From: Aurifilum marmelostoma
Taxonomy: Eukaryota; Ascomycota; Sordariomycetes; Diaporthales; Cryphonectriaceae
Assembly: GCA_027559495.1 (NCBI GenBank)
Contig: JAMXSV010000026.1
Span: 992,001-1,056,000 of the forward strand
Length of the DNA stretch: 64,000 nucleotides
Direction: 5' to 3'
The stretch's first letter is position 1. The number at the start of each line of letters is the position of its first letter. Below the pieces are notes generated by a model. The model ran no database searches, had not been told where the DNA came from, and saw nothing but the letters and a program-made list of their open reading frames with translations. Below are positions 45,850 to 55,719 of the stretch, one piece after another. The position numbers and the translations under genes were made by a program.

Positions 45850-47824
45850 TTCTGGAACCAAGGTCTCACACAAGGCGCAACGCGGCTGTTGGTCCCGGCC
45901 TGGATAAAGTAAAAGGGCGGGACTCTGTATAATACCATGGCAGGAGGGACATAGAGACATTGAATGGACACGATCATGATACATGGGAGTGGCACTCGCT
46001 GCCGTATGCGAGATGACGTTGACCTCGTGTGGCGAGCACGAGAGGATCGTGCTTGCGTGAGATGACTCAGTGCCCCCTGAGGGCTCGTGATGTGATGAGC
46101 TTTCTCCTTTTGAATTCTTGCAAGACTCATCATAGCCTATAGCCTGAAGTGATCGAGTCAAAATCGGATGCCAAAACTGAGGAGACAGTACTTGTCGGAT
46201 ATGCCCTAGCGGACAAGGGCACTGAGACAGGCAGGACACCCCGTCTTGGGAGACGGTGTCGGGCCCAGACCAGACCGATAAAAAACTTGGCACTTGACGT
46301 TTCGCTGAACCCGTTTCCATCTTGTTGCTAGAAAGAAATTTCTGTTCTATTTCTTTTACCTATGAGACAAAGTCGGCAGTGTTCTGCTAAGAACGACAGG
46401 GAATTGCTTTGCTTCTCGCGGCGACCTGGGCAATCCGGGCAAAGGTGCGGTGGATCAGGGGTGGCTCGTCACATTGTACGTTGCAGAAAGGCACTTTCTT
46501 GTCTGAAGTTGCGACCATTTCCGATATGTCTGGGTATCAGGAGGGCTCATTGATGAAATATCGACAGGACGGGGCAAGTGTTAGAGTACATGAATAATGA
46601 GACAGAAAGTCAATAATAGCTGGCAGAGTCATATTGCTCGTTGGAGGAGTCACCAGGCCGGTCAGTCTTATCATACTTCACAGGCTGAACTTGCAAATGT
46701 ACAGTCGTAAGCCGGGGGCGCAGGATTAAAAAACAGAATATTGCGTTGTCTCTGGACGATGTTACTTAATATGTATTAGGCGGTGAGATATGCAGATACC
46801 AGTCAGAAAGAAGATGTGTTGTCTGTGAGACACACAGCCTCGATACTGCTGAAGTTGTACTCTAGACAAAAAATTTGGAAAAAATAGAAAGAAAGAAACA
46901 GAGAAAAGAAAGGAAACTGAGGATGGGGGACAGCGGTGAAGGCGGATCAGGCACCACCGACAAGCTGATGATGAGACCCTGCACAGAGACTTACAGTGAC
47001 GAAAGGCTCTTTGTTGCCGCATGTTGCCGCAAGGAGGGCTGGCCTGCCCGTACCCAATAGATACGTATCTAAAAAAGCGTTGGCTCTAATCTAAAGCGTT
47101 CAGGTGTGTTTGTTGTGGCGGGCGCAGACTACGTAGTCACCACCTTTGGTCAGGTACTTGATGCTGCGCCCAGGGGTGGTGACTCGCCCAGGTACCCAGG
47201 GTACTTAGGGGCCTGGAGGGAGGCGATTCCTGGTCCGTGCGGGCCATGCCCCTTCCCTCCCCAGCGGGCAACCTACCTGACATTTGGCCGCTAGTGGCTG
47301 CCGTCTACAAAATCTTTTTCTCGCAGCTGAACTGGCTTACCCTCTCTCTCCCTTCCCAACCAACATCCCCAATCCTCCTCATCAATCAACCCTTTCTCCC
47401 CGTGTGTTCAGTTCCCTTCCCTTTCCTTTTTGAAGAATCTAGTTTTTGTTTCTTCGAGAGGAACGCTGAGGGTTTTTTCATTCAGGGCCTTCCCTAATCA
47501 AATCATTCAAGAAGCAAGAGAAAGCGTCGTGTCGGAAGACCACATAGACGGGCGCCGACGATCCAACACAAGACGAGACGAGAGGTTCTGATTTTCTTTT
47601 CGAGACCTTCTTTTCTCTCTTCTGCATTCTTCTGGTACTGCCTTCTTTTGCGACCTCGCATCTCGTTCATTTTTCCTTTCCCCCCGACTCGAGATCACAT
47701 ACTCGCGTTTTGCAAGGAAGGTGAATGACTTCAGTCCGCATCCTCACTTTTTGAGCAACCACAAGTCGACAACACACCCACAAGAAAATCGATCTGATAC
47801 CGACAAGGTCCATTCATCGCAATC
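45850..47824. other. Intergenic, beta4 3' side and DED1 promoter/leader
   Basis: About 2 kb with no supported gene. The right end (about 47320-47700) is strongly CT-rich, the usual core promoter and leader form of highly expressed fungal genes. A short upstream ORF lies at 47725-47754. Confidence 0.6.
47725..47754 (+). promoter_or_regulatory. Nine-residue upstream ORF before DED1
   Basis: The frame MTSVRILTF-stop ends 70 nt before the DED1 ATG. It would be in the mRNA leader if transcription starts in the CT-rich block upstream, which is likely but not shown. Confidence 0.45.
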
Positions 47825-49953
47825 ATGGCTGATCAGCTGAATATGGGTGGCCTGTCCCTCAACGACGGCCAGGGACGCCCCGCCTACATCCCCCCCCACA
47901 TGCGTGGAAAGATGGGCGGTCCTGGGGGTCCTCCTCCACCAGGCCCCCCGGGTCCTGGTCCCAACATGAACGGCGGTCTCAACAACAGCGCCTGGAATAA
48001 GTATGTCTACTCTGGCTTGCGCTGCGGTCTTCACTCTCCTCTTCCCAGGCTGGCTATGCCTCTGATACTGACTGTTTGGACTCCAGCAACAGCAACTACA
48101 ACGCCGGCAACAACTGGGATGGCCCTCCTCCTCGAAACAGCTACGGTGGTGGCGGTGGCGGCGGCCGCGGCGGCTACGGTGGCCGAGGCGGCTTCAACTC
48201 CAACGCGTACGGCGGTCGCGGTGGTGGCTACGGAGGTAGGTCCTCTGCGGCCGGCTCTGGCGATGGCAAGTGGGAGGTCGACCCCGCCGACGGCCAGGGC
48301 AAGCACGTTCCTGGCCCTCCCAACCCCCGTGTCGAGCGCGAGCTCTTCGGTACCGCCGACGATCCTTCCAAGCAGCACACCGGCATCAACTTCGAGAAGT
48401 ACGACGACATTCCCGTTGAGGCTTCTGGCCACGATGTGCCCGAGCCTGTCCTCGAGTTCACCAAGCCGCCCCTGGACGACCACCTGATCAGCAACATCGG
48501 CTTGGCTCGCTACAAGATCCCCACCCCTGTGCAGAAATACTCCATCCCTATTGTCATGGGTGGCCGTGACCTGATGGCCTGTGCCCAGACTGGTTCTGGC
48601 AAGACTGGTGGTTTCCTCTTCCCCATCTTGTCCCAAGCCTTCCAGACCGGCCCCTCGGATGTGGTTAATGATCCCATGCCCGGCGGCCAGTTCGGCAACC
48701 GTAGCCGCAAGGCTTTCCCCACGTCGCTCATCCTCGCCCCGACTCGCGAGCTGGTGTCCCAGATTTACGATGAGGCGCGCAAGTTCGCCTACCGCTCCTG
48801 GGTCCGACCCTGCGTCGTCTATGGTGGCGCTGACATCGGCAGCCAGCTTCGCCAGATCGAGCGTGGCTGCGATCTTCTGGTGGCCACTCCTGGACGGTTG
48901 GTCGATCTCATAGAGCGTGGTCGCATCTCCCTCAAGGCTATCAAGTACCTCGTTCTCGACGAGGCTGATCGCATGCTTGACATGGGTTTCGAGCCCCAGA
49001 TTCGCCGCATTGTGGAGGGCGAGGATATGCCTGGCGTCAACGACCGCCAGACACTCATGTTCTCAGCCACCTTCCCCCGCGACATCCAGATGCTCGCCCG
49101 CGACTTCCTGAAGGACTACATCTTCCTCTCAGTCGGTCGTGTCGGTTCCACCTCTGAGAACATCACCCAGAAGGTCGAGTACGTCGAGGATATGGACAAG
49201 CGCTCTGTCCTCCTGGACATTCTCCACACTCACTCCGGCGGCCTTACGCTCATTTTCGTCGAGACCAAGCGCATGGCAGACTCCCTGTCCGAGTTCCTCA
49301 TCAACCAGCAGTTCCCTGCAACCTCCATTCACGGTGACCGCACTCAGCGCGAGCGTGAGCGTGCCCTTGAGATGTTCCGCAACGGTCGTTGCCCTATCCT
49401 CGTCGCCACTGCCGTCGCTGCTCGTGGTCTCGATATCCCCAACGTCACGCACGTCGTGAACTACGACCTGCCCACCGACATCGACGACTATGTGCACCGT
49501 ATTGGTCGTACCGGTCGTGCTGGTAACACTGGTCTCTCCACAGCCTTCTTCAACCGCGGCAATAGGGGTGTCGTGCGTGACCTCATTGAGCTCCTCAAGG
49601 AGGCCAACCAGGAGGTTCCTCAGTTCCTCGAGACCATTGCCCGCGAGTCATCTTTTGGTGGCGGCCGAGGCGGTGGTCGTGGCCGTGGCCGTGGTGGCGG
49701 CGGCGGCGGCGGCTCCCGCATGGGCGGTACTGACGCTCGTCGGGGTGGCGGCTTCGGCGGCGGCGGCTTTGGTGGCCCATCGCAGAGCTCTGGCTACGGT
49801 GGTGGTGGCGGCGGCGGCTGGGGCGGCGCTCCCTCCTACGGCGGCGGCGGCGCTGGCGGCTATGGCGGCGGCGGCTACGGCGGTGGCGGTGGTGGCTACG
49901 GCGGCGGTGGCTACGGCAACCCCGGCGGACCAGGTGGCAACTCTTGGTGGTAA
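47825..49953 (+). CDS. ded1: DEAD-box RNA helicase Ded1 (DDX3 family)
   Basis: Exons 47825-48000 and 48087-49953 give 2043 nt, 680 residues. The N-terminus (MADQLNMGGLSL, YIPPHMR) carries the eIF4E-binding-like YIPPHxR motif of Ded1/DDX3, then Gly/Asn/Arg-rich stretches. The core has the Q motif (IPTPVQKYSIPIV), Walker A AQTGSGKT, Ia PTRELVSQ, DEAD in YLVLDEADRMLDMGFEPQ, III SAT, and VI YVHRIGRTGRAG. The C-terminus is an RGG/GGGYGG-rich tail ending NSWW, close to the Trp-ending tail of Ded1 proteins. Ded1 unwinds mRNA leaders for 48S scanning and takes part in stress granules. The start is the first ATG of the conserved N-terminus. Confidence 0.97.
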
Positions 49954-51466
49954 ACCGGACACACCAGTCCTTCCTCGTCCCACGACGACATCTTTCCTTT
50001 ATTGGTCTCTGTTTTTCTTTCGTGGCACGGCACCGTTGTCGAGTACATACTTCATTTTCTTTCCCTGTTTTCTTGCGACTCGCCACCCATCATCTTCATT
50101 TTTCCGGACAAAGACGGCGCGTACATGACCACAAAAAAATCGGATCCGGGTCTCAAAAGCTGGATCTTTTCTTAGAGTTGGCATGCTCAAGATCTCTGCA
50201 TCGGTCTCATGCATATCAGCATTTGCATTTGTTTTCTGCACGGCCCTGGAATTCTTCTTGATACCCTTTAGATGAGGAATCTTCCAGAAAAAGCCATGGA
50301 CGCGGAATGCAGAAGGCAAGTGAGGCATGCCGCTACGAGCGCATGCATCTGGTTGGGGGGACTACTCGGCCCTGGCATAGGTCGACGCATTACGACGGTC
50401 ATGTTTTATTTACGCGCTTCACACCAAGAGAAATTTGGCCTGATAGATGGGCCGTGGTGAACTTCTTTTTTCCCACCACGCTCTGATTTTTTTTTTTTCT
50501 TTTTCTGTTTTCACCTTTCGTGGAACGCAACAACAGGACACATAGACAAAAGTGGATTTCTCGGATCTCTGGTCGGGACGACTTCAAGTCTACGACCTGC
50601 ATGGGGAACGCTGATAGACAAGATAGACAGGTTAATTAGGGGCACAAAAACAGCTGGGAGAAGCGCGATGACTTCCACATTACGACACGGGCGGGCGAGG
50701 CTTTTTTTTCTTCTCTTGATGCGAAGGATCATTCTAGAGAGACGGGAGGGCCTGCTGGCTTGCAAATGAGTTTTCATGCTTTGGGCGAAGAGCATGGGCA
50801 CTCTATACAACATATGGAAGGATTGTTTTCGATTGGCGCTCTTCCTAGGTGGAGGAAGGCTTACTACAATGACTGCTCAGCCGGGGTTCTTTGTCGAGAT
50901 GGACGGACCGGAGAAGAAATCGGAGGAAGAGACTTGGGATCTTGAGGGATGAGCTTGGGTCATCCTCACAAAACGGGCAACTCGACGACGGAATTTTGGC
51001 TGAGGAAGCAGATCGGGTTCTATGGACTGCGAGTTCCCCCTGGTAGACATGACGTGTCTCACTAGCGGACTTGAGATCTCCGCAACAAAAAATAAATTTG
51101 CCGTTTTTACCAATATTATGTAAAGCTGGTCGTGATATTTGGCAGTGACCATTGTGACGTGTGTGCTGACCGTAGTTACAACCTACACTTTCGCTGGTGG
51201 TGTTGTACACAGCCCTGCTGGGATACGTCGTGAGCCTGAGACCTTGATCCCGATCTTTCTCTGCTGAAAGCTTTGGTTGCTGTAAGTACAGGAGGAGACA
51301 GTAGGCAGAAGATTCAGCGCATGTATCGGGCAACGAGAATTTGTCTTGCAAAATCACAAAGTCACGTATTGATAGACTGTAAATAGATGGCATATGTAGT
51401 ACTGATGAACTATTGTGTAACAAGATTTGATATTATACACATGTCCGTCTTCCCTCAGAACACCCG
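49954..51466. other. Intergenic, convergent 3' sides
   Basis: This 1.5 kb lies between the DED1 and ureF stops. It should hold a long DED1 3' UTR. No further gene is supported. Confidence 0.6.
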
Positions 51467-52596
51467 TCAGCTATTGAAGATCCGGCTGTACAGCAGCTCA
51501 TGCCGTCCGACCCAGAGATCCATCACGGGCACGCCCTGCCCAGCCTCCTCAGGCGGCGTGTCCCACTCCCTCTCGATGGCAGCGGTGATCATGGCCTGCG
51601 TGTCGGCCGACGCCAGCACCTTCTGCGCGGCATACGGCCCCATCAGGTTGGCGCGCACGGCGGCAGACACGAGAGCTTTAACGTGACCCAGCACGAAGAC
51701 GTAGGCGGCCTGGTGCAGCGACAGGCCGACGACGGAGGCGATGAGGCCAAAGAGCGGAGCGAGGTGCGCGGACACGGGGGCCAGACCCGTGCCGTCGCCG
51801 GTCCAGGGCTGCGAGCGGAGGAGCTCCGAGTAGCCTGCCAGGGCCTGCAGGGCCTCGCGGGAGGCGGGGGAGGAGAGCGCGGAGAAGGAGGACGAGAGGG
51901 CAAAGGAGCGCTCCCAGATGCCGAGGAGGGCGCGGCCCTGGGCGGTGCTGGCGCGCTTGCCGACGGTGCAGACGACGGCGGCGTCGAGGGCGTCGTCGAG
52001 CTCCGCCAGGCGGGCTGGCCTGCGGTGCGCGGCGAGGAGGAAGGGGAGGGTGGTGGAGGCGTAGGATGAGATGGAGAGGGGGAGGAAGATGTCGAGGGGG
52101 GCGATGGGGGGGGCTGCCTGCGTGGGAGGAGGAGGATGAGGAGGAGGGCTTGAAGAAGTTGACGCGGCTGTGGGCTAGGTAGGACTCTAGACCGCTGCTG
52201 AAGGCGAAGGAGCCCAGGGGGAGGGCAGAGTCCGAGAGGAGAAGCAGGAAGTGGGTGGTTGTATCTGGAGGGGCTGCTGTTTGGCTTGTTAGTAAGATGC
52301 CTGTGAATGAAGAAGAAGGGGAAAGGGACAGGGGCCTTCTTACGTCTCGATGCGAGAGTAAATGATGATGATCGCTGCTGTTGTCGTTGTTTGGCTGTGG
52401 CTGGACGAGCATCGTGAGGAGTAGCAGTAGCAGCAGCAGCAGCAGCAGCAGCAACGCCACTGACGGTATCTGTGTTGTCGCGTGCCTTGTTCAGTCGGGC
52501 TTTTGCTCGTGCCAGCCTTGCCTCCAGCTCGAGAATCTCATCTTGGACGAGTCGAGTCGAGTCGTTGTCGAGCCCTGCGGCAGGTCCAGAGCTCAT
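51467..52596 (-). CDS. ureF: Urease accessory protein UreF, with a possible frame break
   Basis: The first exon is 52596-52344 and the second begins at 52276 after a CTAAC branch site and a tandem AAACAGCAG acceptor; the stop is at 51467. Exon 1 encodes a helical N-terminus (DEILELEARLARAKARLNKA) and a poly-Ala run. Exon 2 begins the UreF core: THFLLLLSDSALPLGSFAFSSGLESYLAH, then SISSYASTTLPFLLAAHRRP, LDAAVVCTVGKRASTAQGRALL, LAPLFGLIASVVGLSLHQAAYVF and NLMGPYAAQKVL. UreF, with UreD and UreG, loads nickel into urease. Between YLAH and LSISS the frame changes: either one extra G in the run at 52106-52113 (then 353 residues) or a 46 bp intron at 52163-52118 with a weak GTCAAC donor (then 338 residues). 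Both keep the conserved text in frame. Confidence 0.85.
52429..52452. repeat. (AGC)8 trinucleotide repeat, poly-Ala in UreF
   Basis: Eight AGC units, read as GCT on the minus strand, encode a poly-Ala run in the first exon of UreF. A length change in whole units would keep the frame. Confidence 0.85.
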
Positions 52597-53043
52597 GCTA
52601 GTCTGTTTTATTTATATGAGTGGTCGTGGTGGAGATCAAATTCGTAAGTACAGTAGGAAGGTGAAATGTGGATGGTATCTCTTAGTTCGAAATTATAGTA
52701 TGAGTGAGGCTGCGGGGCAAGAACGCTGCTGTAAGTAAGTTCATACAAGCCACCCCCCACCCCCCTGAAGCATTTTACATGCTGATCCGATCAATACAAC
52801 GCAATGGACCTGTCCGAAATAATGGAGGGGAATTTTCCCATTGCAATCTTTGCCTTTTTTTTTTTGTCCCTTTCTCCCCTCCATGATACGCCAGGCTCCG
52901 TCTCAGGGAGTGTCAATATGTCAATGTCGTGGCCGCATGGCAGAATCGCTGATCCAAATTCATGTGATGAAACCCCTCTTCAACCTTCAGAACCCGCTAC
53001 GCCTCGCTTCCCATCCTAGCTTCAAGCAAAAAATACCAGAAAC
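52597..53043. other. Intergenic, ureF promoter and cut12 3' side
   Basis: These 447 bp hold the ureF promoter and the 3' side of the cut12 gene, which lies upstream on the same strand. No gene seen. Confidence 0.6.
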
Positions 53044-54984
53044 CTACGGTCTCATGTTTTCCTTGCCTGCAATTGTCGTCCTCTCGCGAACTTTCTTCCT
53101 CTCAGCCCTCTTTTGCTCGAGCCTGGCAATAGCAGCAGCTCGTCTGTCAGAAGAAATTGCTGATCTCAGAGGCGCATCTCGGGTCGACGCCGCCACACCG
53201 CTCGGTTTGACCTCAGGATCCGACTCGCTGTCCAGAGCTCGCTCTGTAGTCAGGCGTAGTCGGTTTCTGTTGTTGCTCATCCTCGCCAGGTTTGCAGAAC
53301 GTGCTGTAGACCACCGCTCTCTTGGAGCCGACTCATTGTTGTCGACAACCCTCCCTGATATCGTTCTCTTGCTGCCGCGGGGAGTTGAGCGGCCAAGGCT
53401 TGTTTCGGGCCCCTTGGTCGACCCAAGACGTTGAATTTGTAGCAGATCGAGGGTGTCATCATCGATGTCATAAGCCTTGGTGGGCCTGGCCCGCAGCTCA
53501 GAGCTCGACTTCCGCCGAGCGGGCGATTTGAGCTCTAATGCCTTCTTGAACTCTGACCGCAGCTGGTTGATGTTGACGCTGGCGTCTTCCATCTCACGAC
53601 GTCGTGCATCCTGCTCCGTATCAATCTGGCTCTGCAGGTCCTTCCCGAGCAGTTCAGCACCGCCAGGCTTGGATGACCTCTGGCCTCGTTTGAGCTCCGC
53701 AACCTCGTCTCTGAGTGCCTTGTTCTTCTCCTTCAGGACATCGTAGTCGAGCTTGAGCTTGTCATACTGAGTGTCCTTCCTGCTCAGCTTCCGCTCGAGC
53801 TCCTTCTTCTCAGCCTCATGTTGCTTTTCCCGCTGCTCGACTGCGCTCAGGTCTAATTTGAGTCGTTGCAGTGTCTGTCGCAGCTCACCCAGTTCTTTTA
53901 CTTGTTCGCGGCCGGTTCGTGTTGTCGTACCCTCGCGTCGTCGACCATTCTCATCTGCCGGTCCGTTTCCCAAATCCTTCAGCAGAGCCTCCAGCTCTTC
54001 AATCCGATCTTTATACTGCGCAGCAAGGGCTGTCTGGCGGGTCAGATCTTTCGCGAGCTTTCTGTCATCTCGAGCACCTCCGCCCTTACCCAGCTGGGCC
54101 CCCACCTGCCCCCCCCCCAGCTCGGCGATCTGTTGCTCCATCTCCGTGACCTTTGCCTGCTCCTCCCTCAGACGCTCGTTCAGGTCGAGAGCCTCTGCGT
54201 CCTTGGCCTTGGCGTACGACTTGGCGAGCTGCTTGTACTTAACAAGCCTCTCCATCTCCGCCCGCGCCTCTTGGTGATACTTCTGAAACTCTCCTTTCCA
54301 GTACCGCCCGGACTGCGAGCGCGGCTCGTTCAGATCCACCGTAATATCTGTGTCGCGGTCGACCTCGTCCACCTCCTCCCACACATCATCACAGGAGCCA
54401 TCATTCGTATCTGGGTCAAAGTCGACCTTGCGCGCATCGTCCTCGCCCGAGTTGCGCACGTCCCTCCGCTTGCGCGAGTTCTCTAGGGCTTCTTGCAATT
54501 TCGTTCGTGGGCGTATGCGGGTCGTGCCGTCACCACCGTCGCTCAGCAGGCCGGCGTTGGCTTTGACGTCGCGCCCGAATGAGACACGCTTCCTGCGCGA
54601 CGTTCCGGTTCCAGGTGTTAGGAGTATGCCCTGTGGTTTCGAGGGGGATTCGAACTTGTTGCTGTCGTTTTCAGGAGGTATAGGTATGGAGGCGGTCTTC
54701 CCGAGGTTCGCTGCGTCTGCCCTGGGCTCTTGCTTTGGAGGAGGAGCTTCCTTGGTTGGGGCTGGTGTGCCGAAGAGGGCGCGCCTGAAAGCTCGTGCTG
54801 CAAAGACGGGGGCCGGTGTATCCGGCTGCTCAACAAAGGTGTCATCTATGGAAAACACATGTTAGTAGCCGTGCGCGACCCCACGCCTCTCAAAAAGCAA
54901 GGCGCCAAGTTTACCTGGGCCAGGCATCGGAGCCGCGTTGGAAGACGCGTTCCCCGTCGCCTTGTTCAATGCCCACCCAAGCAT
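53044..54984 (-). CDS. cut12: Spindle pole body-associated protein Cut12
   Basis: Exons 54984-54915 and 54845-53044 give 1872 nt, 623 residues. The joined start reads MLGWALNKATGNASSN, then DDTFVEQPDTPAPVFAARAF and RRALFGTP, the conserved N-terminal block of the fungal Cut12 family. A basic stretch (GTSRRKRVSFGRDVKAN) and an acidic segment follow, then DVWEEVDEVDRDTD and RSQSGRYWKGEFQKYHQEARAEMERLVKY. The middle (about residues 200-470) is a long coiled coil with regular heptads. The C-terminus is basic and Ser/Arg-rich. In fission yeast Cut12 sits at the spindle pole body, recruits or controls Polo kinase and is needed for bipolar spindle formation; the role here is inferred from the family. 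Start chosen from the conserved MLGWAL motif. Confidence 0.93.
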
Positions 54985-55500
54985 GATGAGGCTGCCGATC
55001 AAGGTTTTGGTCGCGTGCCTGATTATGATATGAAAAGGTCTATTGAAGACATGTATCGCTTAAGAAGAGCCTGCCAGCAGTGTGCACAGCTTGCACTTAG
55101 GTGGAGGATATCGTGAGGATGGACGGCGTCTGTCGCGAATGTACAAGATGCAGGTTCGCCATAAAAGGTCAAGGGGTTGTTTACTTAGACGCTAGGGCAA
55201 CGCTGCCACTATATGAAGCGCTGTACTGCGATCGCTCTAGCGCCCTGGCGCCTGGCTGACAGGGATCTATGCCCCATGTCTGGGGGGCCTACCTGGGTAC
55301 TTCAGCCCTACAGCAGCACCCCCTAGCTCATGTCACTGATGTCAACTCTGGTCAGCTGTGCACTGTTAGTCACTCACCACCATCGATACATCTTCAACTC
55401 ACTCCACCACTCGACGAGTCCTCAACCTCAGCCTTCTCCTTTTTTTTTTTTTTTTTGCCTATCGTCGTGTTCCTCATCAGCATTATTACCTTGTCGACTA

Positions 55501-55539
55501 ATGTGGGCTATTATTGTTACCATGGGTACCTCGATCTGA
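55501..55539 (+). promoter_or_regulatory. uORF1 before GCN2
   Basis: A 12-residue frame (MWAIIVTMGTSI) followed by a stop, 180 nt upstream of the GCN2 ATG. It counts only if the transcript starts upstream of it; the poly(T)/CT-rich block just before it fits a promoter end. Confidence 0.4.
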
Positions 55540-55592
55540 TTTATTGTTATTGCAGTCTCCTTTCTGGCTGCATTGTTTTTTGTTCAATCTCA

Positions 55593-55664
55593 ATGCCAGG
55601 ACACGCTTCTTGGAGTCATCCACAGCACTCAGCAGCTGCAACTCTACCAGTCCTCTTTACATGA
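55593..55664 (+). promoter_or_regulatory. uORF2 before GCN2
   Basis: A 23-residue frame beginning MPGHASW and ending VLFT. Its TGA overlaps the next ATG as ATGA. Confidence 0.45.
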
Positions 55665-55711
55665 ACACCTTGGCAGACATTCCTTTTCTTACTGTTCAAT
55701 ATTTAATCTGA
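55661..55711 (+). promoter_or_regulatory. uORF3 before GCN2
   Basis: A 16-residue frame (MNTLADIPFLTVQYLI) that starts inside the stop of uORF2 and ends 8 nt before the GCN2 ATG. Its closeness should hinder direct reinitiation at the main start. Confidence 0.5.
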
Positions 55712-55719
55712 GCTTCAAG

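Larger units (their letters stand above)
54985..55719. promoter_or_regulatory. Divergent spacer of cut12 and GCN2, with poly(T) and uORFs
   Basis: These 735 bp hold the promoters of cut12 (-) and GCN2 (+). They contain a 17-T run at 55440-55456 and three short upstream ORFs before the GCN2 ATG (listed separately). Confidence 0.55.

Noticed and set aside
48031..48636. 201-residue open frame on the minus strand, rich in Val, Ala and Gly
   Set aside because: Antisense to the Gly-rich N-terminus of DED1; repeat-driven.
51500..52069. 189-residue Gly/Glu/Arg-rich frame on the plus strand
   Set aside because: Antisense to UreF, which is conserved on the other strand.
51643..52343. Pro/Ser-rich continuation of the UreF exon 1 frame
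   Set aside because: It runs through the intron and then in a wrong frame over conserved UreF sequence.
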